Assembly (NCBI RefSeq): GCF_007827455.1
Contig: NZ_VISM01000001.1
Span: forward strand, 1,465,501-1,529,500
Reading direction: 5' to 3'
Length of the DNA stretch: 64,000 nt
Source: Lutibacter sp. Hel_I_33_5
Lineage (GTDB): Bacteria; Bacteroidota; Bacteroidia; Flavobacteriales; Flavobacteriaceae
This document shows, piece by piece, positions 22,301 to 31,067 of this stretch. A model generated the notes under the pieces. It saw nothing but the letters and a program-made list of their open reading frames with translations, ran no database searches and was not told where the DNA came from. The first letter of the stretch is position 1. Every line of letters starts with the position of its first letter. A program made the position numbers and the translations under genes.

Positions 22301-23629
22301 ATGCTTCAGGAATTTCAAAAACATATAGACACTAATTTCCCTTTTCTAAGGGATAAAAAATTACTCATTGCTATTTCTGGAGGATTAGATTCTGTAGTGT
22401 TAACAGAGTTATTACACAAACTAAATTTTGATATTTCACTAGCGCATTGCAATTTTAAACTTAGGGAGAAAGAGAGTGATTTAGATGAAGAATTTGTTAT
22501 TTCTCTGGGTGAAAAACTAGATTTAAAAACATTCGCAATTCAATTTAACACCGAAGAATATTCCACAAAAAATAAAGTTTCTACACAAATTGCAGCAAGA
22601 GAATTACGGTATTCATGGTTTGATGATTTAATTGAAGAACATCATTTTGATTTCCTTCTAACCGCGCATCATGCAAATGATAATTTAGAAACATTTTTAA
22701 TCAACTTAACTCGCGGAACAGGTTTAGATGGCTTAACAGGTATTCCTGTTATTAATGGAAAAATTGTTCGTCCACTTTTAGTTTTTTCAAGAGAAGAAAT
22801 CACGCATTATGCTACTGATAATAAAATTGAATGGCGAGAAGATAAAAGCAATGCTTCAACTAAATATATTCGTAATAAAATAAGACATCAAGTTGTCCCT
22901 ATTCTAAAAGAAATTAATCCGAGTTTATTAGAAACATTTGCAAAAACTTCAGAAAACCTTCAAGAAAGCAATCAAATTATTGAAGACAGCATTGAAAAAA
23001 TTACTTCTGAAGTTATAGAAAAAGATTTCTCGTCTGAGCTCGAAATGATAAAAGTTGATATCAAAAAAATAAAACAGCTTTCTAACCCAAAAGCCTATTT
23101 ATATCAACTTTTAAAAAGCTATGAATATACTGAATGGAATGATGTTTATGGTTTATTAGATGGTCAATCTGGAAAACAGGTTTTATCAAAAACACATAGA
23201 TTGATAAAAGATAGAGAGTTTTTATTATTAACTAAAAAAAAACCTTTCGACTGCGCTCAAGGAGACAAATATTATATTGCAAAAGATGAATTAGAAATTT
23301 CTAGTCCAATTCATTTAACTTTTAAAGAATCAAATCAGAATTCATCAGCTGAAAAAAACTGTATTGATGTAGATAAAGATTTGTTAAAATTTCCATTAAT
23401 TGTAAGAAAATGGCAAAAAGGTGACTATTTTTATCCTGTTGGAATGCAAGGAAAAAAGAAGTTGAGCAAATATTTTAAAGACGAAAAGTTTTCGTTGATT
23501 AATAAAGAACAGACTTGGTTACTTTGCAATAATGACAATGATATTATTTGGATTATCAACAAAAGACAAGACCGACGTTTTAGCACAAATAAAACAACTG
23601 AGAACAAAATAGAAATTACTTTTAAATGA
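22301..23629 (+). CDS. tilS: tRNA(Ile)-lysidine synthase
   Basis: The 442-residue enzyme converts C34 of the CAU-anticodon tRNA-Ile to lysidine using ATP and lysine. The PP-loop SGGLDS is at residues 26-31, followed by LAHCNFKLR and LTAHHANDNLETFLINLTRGTGLDGL, both typical of TilS. The C-terminal domain is present (FPLIVRKWQKGDYFYPVGMQGKKKLSKYF). The start at 22301 is preferred over 22262 because a -7 element lies between them and the family starts shortly before the PP-loop. A stretch encoding PFDCAQGDK (23243-23267) looks like an inserted dispersed repeat. The stop overlaps the dsbD-like gene by four bases. Confidence 0.93.
   Translation: MLQEFQKHIDTNFPFLRDKKLLIAISGGLDSVVLTELLHKLNFDISLAHCNFKLREKESDLDEEFVISLGEKLDLKTFAIQFNTEEYSTKNKVSTQIAARELRYSWFDDLIEEHHFDFLLTAHHANDNLETFLINLTRGTGLDGLTGIPVINGKIVRPLLVFSREEITHYATDNKIEWREDKSNASTKYIRNKIRHQVVPILKEINPSLLETFAKTSENLQESNQIIEDSIEKITSEVIEKDFSSELEMIKVDIKKIKQLSNPKAYLYQLLKSYEYTEWNDVYGLLDGQSGKQVLSKTHRLIKDREFLLLTKKKPFDCAQGDKYYIAKDELEISSPIHLTFKESNQNSSAEKNCIDVDKDLLKFPLIVRKWQKGDYFYPVGMQGKKKLSKYFKDEKFSLINKEQTWLLCNNDNDIIWIINKRQDRRFSTNKTTENKIEITFK
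23243..23267. repeat. Dispersed repeat inside tilS
   Basis: The segment CCTTTCGACTGCGCTCAAGG (and the next five bases) matches a short repeat that I know as common between genes in Bacteroidota genomes. It is in frame here and adds about eight residues (PFDCAQGD) in the linker before the C-terminal TilS domain. Confidence 0.6.
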
Positions 23630-25638
23630 AACAATTAACCCTCATATTTTTTCTACTCTTTAGTATTGTTTCTTTGGCACAAACAGAAGATAACCCAATA
23701 CTTTTAACTACATCATTAGAAAAAATATCCGATACAGAATACGATGTTGTTTTTAACGCAAAACTGCTAAAAGACTGGTATTTATATTCACAATACAATC
23801 CAGATAATGCTTCTCTACCTATTATAATTAGTATAACAGAAGGAGAAACCGGCTATCAATTAGTTGGGAAAGCTAAAGAAAGTGAAACATTAAAAAAGTA
23901 TTCTGACACTTGGGAAAAAGAAGAAATTGTTTTTAAAGACAAAGCTACAATTACTCAAAGAATTCAATTAACCAATAAAGAGATTAATCAAGTAAAATTA
24001 AACTTTTTTGGCCAAGTTTGTGAAACTGCTTGTATAAATATTGATGAAGATTTTATTGTTTCTTTAACTGGAGGTTCAACAAAACAGGATGTAACTATAG
24101 ACAAAAGAAGCAAGGAATTATCTAATAAACTAAAACTTGATTTAAAAAATACAGCATTATTAAAAAATGGATCAGACTCTGATTCGGATGAGAAAAGCGG
24201 TTTATTTAATATCTTTTTCTTAGGGTTTATCGGTGGATTATTAGCCTTATTAACACCTTGTGTTTTCCCAATGATTCCCTTAACAGTTTCGTTTTTCACC
24301 AAACAATCTCAAAATAAAAGCAAAGGTATTCTCAACGCCATTTTATATGGCTTATTTATTGTTTTAATTTACATTTTATTGAGTGTTCCCTTTCATTTTT
24401 TAGATAATTTAGATCCTGAAATATTGAATAATATCTCAACAAATATTTGGTTAAACATATTCTTTTTTGCCGTTTTAGTATTTTTTGCAGGCTCATTTTT
24501 CGGGTTTTACGAAATTACATTACCAAGTTCTTGGGGAAATAAAATGGATTCAGCTTCCTCAGTTGGTGGAATCATCGGTATCTTTTTCATGGCATTAACC
24601 TTAGCTATTGTTTCCTTTTCTTGTACTGGCCCAATTTTGGGATCTTTATTAGCAGGGTCATTAACATCCGATGGCGGCGCATATCAACTAACAGCTGGTA
24701 TGAGTGGTTTTGGATTAGCGCTTGCGTTACCATTTGCATTGTTTGCATTGTTTCCTAGTTGGTTAAATTCGTTACCAAAATCTGGTGGCTGGCTAAATAC
24801 AACGAAAGTTATTTTAGGCTTTTTAGAATTAGCTCTAGCTTTTAAATTTTTATCAAACTCTGATTTAGTTGGACATTGGGGAATTTTAAAACGTGAAGTT
24901 TTTATCGGAATTTGGATACTCATTTTTATAGGTTTAGCCTTATATTTATTAGGGAAAATAAAATTCCCTCATGATTCTCCAATCAAGAAACTATCTTTTT
25001 CAAGAATAAGTTTTGGTGTGTTAGTAATTGCTTTTGTTATTTATTTAATTCCTGGAACACTTAAAAATCCGACTTGGAATTTAAGTTTATTAAGCGGTTT
25101 TCCTCCTCCACAATTTTATAGTATTTATGATCAAGAAAATGATTGTCCTTTAGGGCTAGATTGCTATAAAGATTGGGATACTGGTTTAGCTAAAGCTAAA
25201 GAAACCAACAAACCAATTTTATTAGATTTTACAGGTTGGGCTTGCGTAAATTGTCGTAAAATGGAAGAAAATGTTTGGAGTGATCCATCAATTTATAAAT
25301 TATTAAAAGACGATTATATTTTGATTTCTTTATATGTTGATGATAACGAAGAAAAACTTCCAACAAATGAACAATTTGACTTTTTAAGAGCTAACGGAAA
25401 TATCAAAAAAATAAAAACGAAAGGTAGCAAGTGGGCAACTTTTCAAGCGTTGAACTTTAAAACAGCTTCACAACCTTACTACGTTTTAATGAGTCCAAAT
25501 TTAGAGATTTTAAATTCACCTCAACAATACACCGATAAAACAACATATTACAATTGGCTGAAAGAAAGTTTAGACTCTTTTAAGAAGGGAAATACTGGCA
25601 TAAATTTTGATGATAATAAAAATCTAAACATCAACTAA
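23626..25638 (+). CDS. dsbD: DsbD-type thiol:disulfide interchange protein
   Basis: The 670-residue protein has a signal peptide (1-18) and a periplasmic DsbD-alpha-like domain (about 25-160) with Cys pair ETACINI. The central CcdA-like membrane domain has about eight helices and redox Cys212 (TPCVFPM) and Cys333 (SCTGP). The C-terminal thioredoxin-like domain has Cys540-VN-Cys543 (GWACVNCRK). It would carry reducing equivalents from cytoplasmic thioredoxin to the periplasm for cytochrome c maturation and disulfide correction, relevant to the multihaem cytochromes at 54-62 kb. All three modules and their cysteines are present. Translation is coupled to tilS by an ATGA overlap. Confidence 0.9.
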   Translation: MKQLTLIFFLLFSIVSLAQTEDNPILLTTSLEKISDTEYDVVFNAKLLKDWYLYSQYNPDNASLPIIISITEGETGYQLVGKAKESETLKKYSDTWEKEEIVFKDKATITQRIQLTNKEINQVKLNFFGQVCETACINIDEDFIVSLTGGSTKQDVTIDKRSKELSNKLKLDLKNTALLKNGSDSDSDEKSGLFNIFFLGFIGGLLALLTPCVFPMIPLTVSFFTKQSQNKSKGILNAILYGLFIVLIYILLSVPFHFLDNLDPEILNNISTNIWLNIFFFAVLVFFAGSFFGFYEITLPSSWGNKMDSASSVGGIIGIFFMALTLAIVSFSCTGPILGSLLAGSLTSDGGAYQLTAGMSGFGLALALPFALFALFPSWLNSLPKSGGWLNTTKVILGFLELALAFKFLSNSDLVGHWGILKREVFIGIWILIFIGLALYLLGKIKFPHDSPIKKLSFSRISFGVLVIAFVIYLIPGTLKNPTWNLSLLSGFPPPQFYSIYDQENDCPLGLDCYKDWDTGLAKAKETNKPILLDFTGWACVNCRKMEENVWSDPSIYKLLKDDYILISLYVDDNEEKLPTNEQFDFLRANGNIKKIKTKGSKWATFQALNFKTASQPYYVLMSPNLEILNSPQQYTDKTTYYNWLKESLDSFKKGNTGINFDDNKNLNIN

Positions 25639-25640
25639 TT

Positions 25641-26009
25641 ATGAATAAAACTACACTTCTTTTCTTAGGACTTATTTTTACTTCTTCATCGCTTTTAGCG
25701 CAAACAAACAACTCTAAAAAACTACCTATTAGTATCTATACATTTAACAAAATCACAAAAGATAATTACGGATTTGCATCAATTAATAAAAGATTAAACA
25801 TTAAAGAATATGATTTTGCTTTTGTTGATTTTTTCGACATAGAAAACAACCTTTTTACTTTTGATTATAAAAATTTTGGTAGAGATGCTAATACTTTTAA
25901 TGAAGATGATTTAAAAAGGTACCAGAATACAAATTTCACTAAAAAATTCTTGTTAAAAAACGACCCAACAAGGTGGAATTTACATAATTGCAACAACAGA
26001 ACTCAGTAA
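25641..26009 (+). CDS. Small exported protein of unknown function
   Basis: The 122-residue product has a signal peptide (residues 1-20, ending LLAQ). The remaining ~100 residues, rich in Asn, Lys and Phe, match no family I know. It starts two bases after the dsbD-like stop, so it is the last gene of that transcript. The sequence ends with a polar run (NLHNCNNRTQ) and could be a C-terminally shortened version of a longer protein. The following 160 bases before ppc hold a TATTTTTG -7 element (26141-26148) and nothing else I can identify. Confidence 0.6.
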   Translation: MNKTTLLFLGLIFTSSSLLAQTNNSKKLPISIYTFNKITKDNYGFASINKRLNIKEYDFAFVDFFDIENNLFTFDYKNFGRDANTFNEDDLKRYQNTNFTKKFLLKNDPTRWNLHNCNNRTQ

Positions 26010-26171
26010 ATTACTGTTTAAAAAAGCACAAAACACAGCTTTAATCATTAAATAATAACATTTTTTAATCAAAAAACGCAATCTACATCGATTTCGTAAA
26101 TTATTAAAGACTAAATCTAACAACTTCTCTATCTGTGAAGTATTTTTGTAAGACACGATTTTAAAACGAAA

Positions 26172-28754
26172 ATGATGTCTGCACAACCGAAATTAAAAAG
26201 GTTTAACGAAAACGTACTATCAAAATATCAAATTTACAATAGTATTTTCATGACCTTACCTTTTGATGCTATTGGAAAAACTGGTGTATTATTACCCCTT
26301 TTTCATGCTGTTTGTAAAAAAGGGTTTGCACAAGGTAAAAATCCATCTGAAATAGTAGATACTTTTTTTAAGAAGTATCAAGAAAATCCAACAGAAAAAG
26401 AAAAAATAAGTTTACTATTTAAATTTATTCAATATATAGAGCGTCAAGTAGTTTTGTTTGATGCCATTGAAGATGCTGCGTTTCCTATTGTAAATAATAT
26501 GGATGGAATTGGAACACTTAGAAATTCTAAAGAGATTGCACTTTCTAAAGATAAAAAAGAAGAGTTAAAAGAATACTTAGAAGAATTTAAAGTTCGTGTA
26601 GTTTTAACCGCACATCCAACCCAGTTTTATCCAGGAGCAGTTTTAGGAATTATTACAGATCTAGATAAAGCCATCCAAAACGATGATTTATTATTAATAA
26701 AAAGTTTATTGGTTCAACTTGGAAAAACACCTTTTTTCAAAAAGAAAAAACCAACACCATATGATGAAGCAGTAAGTTTAATCTGGTATCTAGAGAATGT
26801 ATTTTATCATTCAGTAAGTGAAATTTACAACTATCTACAACAAAATATTTTTGATGGAGAACCTATGGAAAATGAGATTGTTGATCTTGGTTTTTGGCCA
26901 GGAGGTGATAGAGATGGAAATCCTTTTGTAACAACAAAAATTACTATTGATGTTGCAGAACGTTTACGCCAAACAATTCTTAAAAATTACTATAAAGACA
27001 TAAGAAATTTAAGAAGACGTTTAACGTTTACAGGTGTTGAAGAAATTTTATCTAGATTGGAAAAAAGATTACTAAAACATGTTCGTAAGAGTTATGAAAA
27101 AGTGAACTTTTCTCAACACGTATTATTAGAAGAATTACACGCTATAAGAACTATTTTAATTGATGAACATCAATCGCTATTTTTAGACGAATTAGATGAT
27201 TTCATCAACAAAGTAAATATTTTTGGTTTCCATTTTGCAACCTTAGATATTAGACAAGATAGTAGAGTTCATCACGATGCATTTACACAGATTGTTACAG
27301 ATTTAATTGCATCTGGAGATGCAACTTTTCCAAAAAATTATTTAGATCTTTCTGCTGATGATCAAATAGCAGTTTTATCTAAAGTGAAAGGAAATATAGA
27401 CACGTCTATCTTAACTGATGAAATGTCTGTAAAGACCATCGAATCTATTTTTGCTTTAAAGAAAATTCAATCTAGAAACGGAGAACGTGGCGCTAACAGA
27501 TACATTATTAGTAACAACCAAACCGCATTAAATGTTATGCAAACGTTTGCTATGCTGAATTTATGTGATTTTGGTGACACTCTTCCAGTAGATGTAATTC
27601 CACTTTTTGAAACGGTTGAAGATTTAGAAAATGCTGAAGGTGTGATGCGTCAATTATACTCTAATCCAATATATAGAGCACATGTTTCACAAAGAAAAGA
27701 CAAGCAAACTATTATGCTAGGTTTTTCTGACGGAACAAAAGACGGAGGGTATTTAATGGCAAACTGGGGTATTTTTAAAGCCAAGGAAGCCTTAACAAGA
27801 ATTTCTAGAGAATTCGGAATTACGGTTATTTTCTTCGACGGTCGTGGTGGACCACCAGCACGTGGAGGTGGAAAAACACATCAATTTTACGCTTCTTTAG
27901 GCCCAACGATTGAGGATAAAGAAATTCAGTTAACCATTCAAGGGCAAACGATTAGCTCTAATTTTGGAACCAAAGATTCGTCTCAATTTAATTTAGAACA
28001 ATTATTAAGTTCTGGGATTAAAAATGAGGTGTTTACCAAAGATCAGATTACTGATAAAAATAGAATTATCATGAATGATTTATCTACTACAAGTTATAAA
28101 ACCTATGTAGATTTTAAAAATCATCCACAATTTTTACCGTATTTAGAAAAAATGAGTACGTTAAAATATTATGCAAAAACTAATATTGGTAGTAGACCAA
28201 GTAAGCGTTCTAATTCTGACACTTTAGATTTTTCTGCGTTGAGAGCAATTCCGTTTGTTGGTAGCTGGAGTCAGTTAAAACAAAACGTACCTGGATTTTA
28301 TGGTGTAGGAACTGCGCTTAAAAAATATGAAGATGCAGGTGAGTTTGATAAAGTTGTTGAGTTTTACAATACGTCTGATTTCTTTAAAACGTTGTTAGAA
28401 AACAGTATGATGAGTTTAACAAAATCGTTCTTTGAGTTAACTGCTTATATGGCGAATGATGAAGAGTTTGGAGACTTCTGGAAACTAATTTTTGAAGAAT
28501 ATAAAACAACAAAACGTTTACTTTTAAAATTAGCAGGTTATACAGAATTAATGGAAAATCATCCTGACGGAAAAGCATCTATTGAAGCTAGAGAGCAGAT
28601 TGTTTTACCTTTATTAACCATTCAACAATTTGCGTTAAAGAAAATTCAAGAATTACAGAAAGAAAAACCTAATTCTAAAAAAATAGCAACTTTAGAAAAA
28701 ATGGTGATGCGTTCTTTATTCGGAAATATTAATGCGAGTAGGAATTCAGCTTAA
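26172..28754 (+). CDS. ppc: Phosphoenolpyruvate carboxylase
   Basis: The 860-residue enzyme carboxylates PEP to oxaloacetate, replenishing the TCA cycle. Catalytic His148 is in LTAHPTQ, the bicarbonate/PEP loop is in GFWPGGDRDGNP, and the mobile glycine-rich loop is FFDGRGGPPARGGGKTH (around residue 560). GSRPSKR and the C-terminal NASRNSA, homologous to the conserved NTG terminus, are also present. Length is typical of the bacterial enzyme. The start could be the first or second of two adjacent ATG codons. It ends before a strong terminator and stands as a single gene. Confidence 0.95.
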   Translation: MMSAQPKLKRFNENVLSKYQIYNSIFMTLPFDAIGKTGVLLPLFHAVCKKGFAQGKNPSEIVDTFFKKYQENPTEKEKISLLFKFIQYIERQVVLFDAIEDAAFPIVNNMDGIGTLRNSKEIALSKDKKEELKEYLEEFKVRVVLTAHPTQFYPGAVLGIITDLDKAIQNDDLLLIKSLLVQLGKTPFFKKKKPTPYDEAVSLIWYLENVFYHSVSEIYNYLQQNIFDGEPMENEIVDLGFWPGGDRDGNPFVTTKITIDVAERLRQTILKNYYKDIRNLRRRLTFTGVEEILSRLEKRLLKHVRKSYEKVNFSQHVLLEELHAIRTILIDEHQSLFLDELDDFINKVNIFGFHFATLDIRQDSRVHHDAFTQIVTDLIASGDATFPKNYLDLSADDQIAVLSKVKGNIDTSILTDEMSVKTIESIFALKKIQSRNGERGANRYIISNNQTALNVMQTFAMLNLCDFGDTLPVDVIPLFETVEDLENAEGVMRQLYSNPIYRAHVSQRKDKQTIMLGFSDGTKDGGYLMANWGIFKAKEALTRISREFGITVIFFDGRGGPPARGGGKTHQFYASLGPTIEDKEIQLTIQGQTISSNFGTKDSSQFNLEQLLSSGIKNEVFTKDQITDKNRIIMNDLSTTSYKTYVDFKNHPQFLPYLEKMSTLKYYAKTNIGSRPSKRSNSDTLDFSALRAIPFVGSWSQLKQNVPGFYGVGTALKKYEDAGEFDKVVEFYNTSDFFKTLLENSMMSLTKSFFELTAYMANDEEFGDFWKLIFEEYKTTKRLLLKLAGYTELMENHPDGKASIEAREQIVLPLLTIQQFALKKIQELQKEKPNSKKIATLEKMVMRSLFGNINASRNSA

Positions 28755-28759
28755 AATAG

Positions 28760-28779
28760 ATTCCTGCCTACTCAGGAAT
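28760..28779. repeat. Small hairpin repeat (CAGGAATGACA type)
   Basis: ATTCCTGCCTACTCAGGAAT has a 7-bp stem and 6-base loop, followed by GACA. A related CAGGAATGACA stands at about 22258-22268. It is the same class of short intergenic palindromes as those at 22208 and 35745. Confidence 0.6.
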
Positions 28780-28790
28780 GACAAACAATA

Positions 28791-28822
28791 AAAATGCCAG
28801 CAACTTATTGCTGGCATTTTTT
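28791..28822 (+). terminator. Intrinsic terminator after ppc
   Basis: AAATGCCAGCAA and TTGCTGGCATTT form a 12-bp stem around CTTA, followed by a run of T. It separates ppc from the comM-like gene. Confidence 0.9.
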
Positions 28823-28863
28823 TATTCATCAATATTCTTTATCTTTAGCTAAAAAGAAAAAGA

Positions 28864-30402
28864 ATGCTAGTTAAAGTTTTTGGCTCTGCCGTTTTCGGTA
28901 TAGAATCTACTACAATTACTGTAGAAGTAAATATTGATAAAGGAATTGGTTATCACTTAGTTGGTTTACCAGATAATGCAGTAAGAGAAAGTTCCTACAG
29001 AATTTCTGCCGCACTAAACAATAATAATTTTAAACTTCCTGGAAAGAAAATAATCATTAATATGGCTCCTGCTGATATTAGAAAAGAAGGTGCTTCTTAT
29101 GATTTAACAATTGCTATAGGAATTCTTGCAGCTTCCAATCAAATAAAATCAGAGAACATACATGAATATATAATTATGGGTGAGCTATCTTTAGATGGAA
29201 GTTTACAACCCATAAAAGGTGCATTACCCATAGCTATTAAAGCAAAAGAAGAAGGTTTTAAATATTTAATTGTTCCAAATGATAATGCGAAAGAGGCAGC
29301 TATTGTAAATGATGTTCAAGTTTTTGGTGCTTCTTCTATTTTAGAAGTTATCAATCATTTTAATGGTGATAATAAATTGACTCCAACCATTATTGATACA
29401 AGAGCTGAATTTTATAAAAACATCGATTTTCCAGAGTTTGATTTTTCTGATGTAAAAGGCCAAGAATCTATAAAACGTTGTATGGAAATAGCAGCAGCTG
29501 GTGGTCATAATATTATTTTAATTGGTCCTCCAGGTTCTGGAAAAACAATGTTAGCAAAACGATTACCTTCTATTCTTCCTCCAATGACTTTACATGAAGC
29601 ATTAGAAACTACAAAAATTCATTCTGTGGTTGGGAAAACAAAAAATAACGGATTGTTATATGAACGTCCTTTTCGCTCACCTCATCATACAATCTCCGAC
29701 ATCGCTCTTATAGGTGGCGGCAATAGTCATCCACAACCTGGAGAAATCTCTTTATCACATAATGGTGTTTTATTTTTAGATGAATTACCCGAATTTAAAC
29801 GTGGTGTTTTAGAAGTGATGCGTCAACCTTTAGAGGATAGAGAGGTCACCATTTCTAGAGCAAAATTTACGGTTAATTACCCAAGTAGTTTTATGTTGGT
29901 CGCAAGTATGAATCCGAGTCCAAGTGGATATTTTAATGATCCTGATTCTCCTCTCACCTCTTCCCCACAAGAAATGCAACGGTATTTAAGTAAAATTTCT
30001 GGGCCTTTGTTAGATAGAATTGATATTCATATAGAAGTTACTCCTGTTCCATTTGATAAGTTATCCGATGATAGAAAAGGAGAATCTTCAGTTGCAATTA
30101 GAAAACGAGTAACTGAAGCTAGAGAAATTCAATCTGAACGTTTCAAAGATTTTGAAAACGTACATTATAATGCGCAAATGAGTGTGAAACAAATTAGAAA
30201 ATTCTGTAAACTATCTCCAGAAAGTTTAACCCTTTTAAAGACCGCCATGGAAAAACTAAATCTTTCAGCTAGAGCGTATGATCGAATTTTAAAAGTTTCA
30301 AGAACTATTGCAGATTTAGCAAAAAAAAGTGATATTTCTCAAGATCATATTGCAGAGGCAATTCTATATAGAAGTCTAGATCGTGAAGGTTGGTTGGGGT
30401 AA
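28864..30402 (+). CDS. comM: YifB/ComM-family Mg-chelatase-like AAA+ ATPase
   Basis: The 512-residue protein has an N-terminal Lon-like ChlI domain (about 1-165), an AAA+ module with Walker A GPPGSGKTM starting at Gly221, Walker B GVLFLDELPEF, and a C-terminal Mg-chelatase-like lid domain. In Vibrio and relatives ComM is a helicase that promotes branch migration during integration of transformed DNA; in Bacteroidota the role is presumed similar but not shown. It is a single gene between two terminator-like regions. Confidence 0.9.
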   Translation: MLVKVFGSAVFGIESTTITVEVNIDKGIGYHLVGLPDNAVRESSYRISAALNNNNFKLPGKKIIINMAPADIRKEGASYDLTIAIGILAASNQIKSENIHEYIIMGELSLDGSLQPIKGALPIAIKAKEEGFKYLIVPNDNAKEAAIVNDVQVFGASSILEVINHFNGDNKLTPTIIDTRAEFYKNIDFPEFDFSDVKGQESIKRCMEIAAAGGHNIILIGPPGSGKTMLAKRLPSILPPMTLHEALETTKIHSVVGKTKNNGLLYERPFRSPHHTISDIALIGGGNSHPQPGEISLSHNGVLFLDELPEFKRGVLEVMRQPLEDREVTISRAKFTVNYPSSFMLVASMNPSPSGYFNDPDSPLTSSPQEMQRYLSKISGPLLDRIDIHIEVTPVPFDKLSDDRKGESSVAIRKRVTEAREIQSERFKDFENVHYNAQMSVKQIRKFCKLSPESLTLLKTAMEKLNLSARAYDRILKVSRTIADLAKKSDISQDHIAEAILYRSLDREGWLG

Positions 30403-30482
30403 ACTAATGTTAAAATAAAAACACTTTCAATTATAAACTTTAAAGAGAATATGTATATTGCTTATTAGATTATACAAAAAGA

Positions 30483-31067
30483 ATGAAGCCAACAAAGTTT
30501 GAAATTGCCATCGCATTAATTGACAAAAAAAACACTGAAGACACTAATACTTACAAATTTTCAGAAGTAGAATACCCAAAAGAATTATTGTATTCTCATA
30601 GAATGACAAGAACATTGCTTCAATTTCATCCTACCGCTTCCGAAGAATTACAAATTGCAGCGAGAGCACAACATATTTGTCGTTGGAAAATTCCTAGAGA
30701 TGAATATCCAATGGATAGAATTGGCTATTTAAAATGGCGTGAAACGCTTAAAAAAATGCATTCGGATATTACTGGAGATATTTTACAACAAGTTGGATAC
30801 GATGATGATTTCTCAAAAAATGTTCAAAAAATAATATTAAAGAAATTCATTAAAAAGAATGAAGATTCTCAAACCTTAGAAGACACCATTTGTTTGGTTT
30901 TTTTAGAATACTACTTTGAAGAATTTGCTGTAAAACATACTGATGAAAAAGTAATTGATATTCTTAAAAAAACTTGGAAGAAAATGTCCGATAAAGGACA
31001 TGAAGCAGCATTAAAAATAACTTTTTCAGAAAAAAGCTTAAATTTAGTTAAACAAGCGATTTCTTAA
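30483..31067 (+). CDS. DUF4202-family protein
   Basis: The 194-residue cytoplasmic protein has the conserved ELLYSHRMTRTL and AARAQHICRWKIPRDEYPMDRIGYLKWR segments of DUF4202. The His, Arg and Asp-rich conserved motifs suggest an HD-like metal-binding enzyme, but the function is unknown. Its stop codon abuts that of the convergent anion transporter with no spacing, so there is no separate terminator between the two genes. Confidence 0.85.
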   Translation: MKPTKFEIAIALIDKKNTEDTNTYKFSEVEYPKELLYSHRMTRTLLQFHPTASEELQIAARAQHICRWKIPRDEYPMDRIGYLKWRETLKKMHSDITGDILQQVGYDDDFSKNVQKIILKKFIKKNEDSQTLEDTICLVFLEYYFEEFAVKHTDEKVIDILKKTWKKMSDKGHEAALKITFSEKSLNLVKQAIS

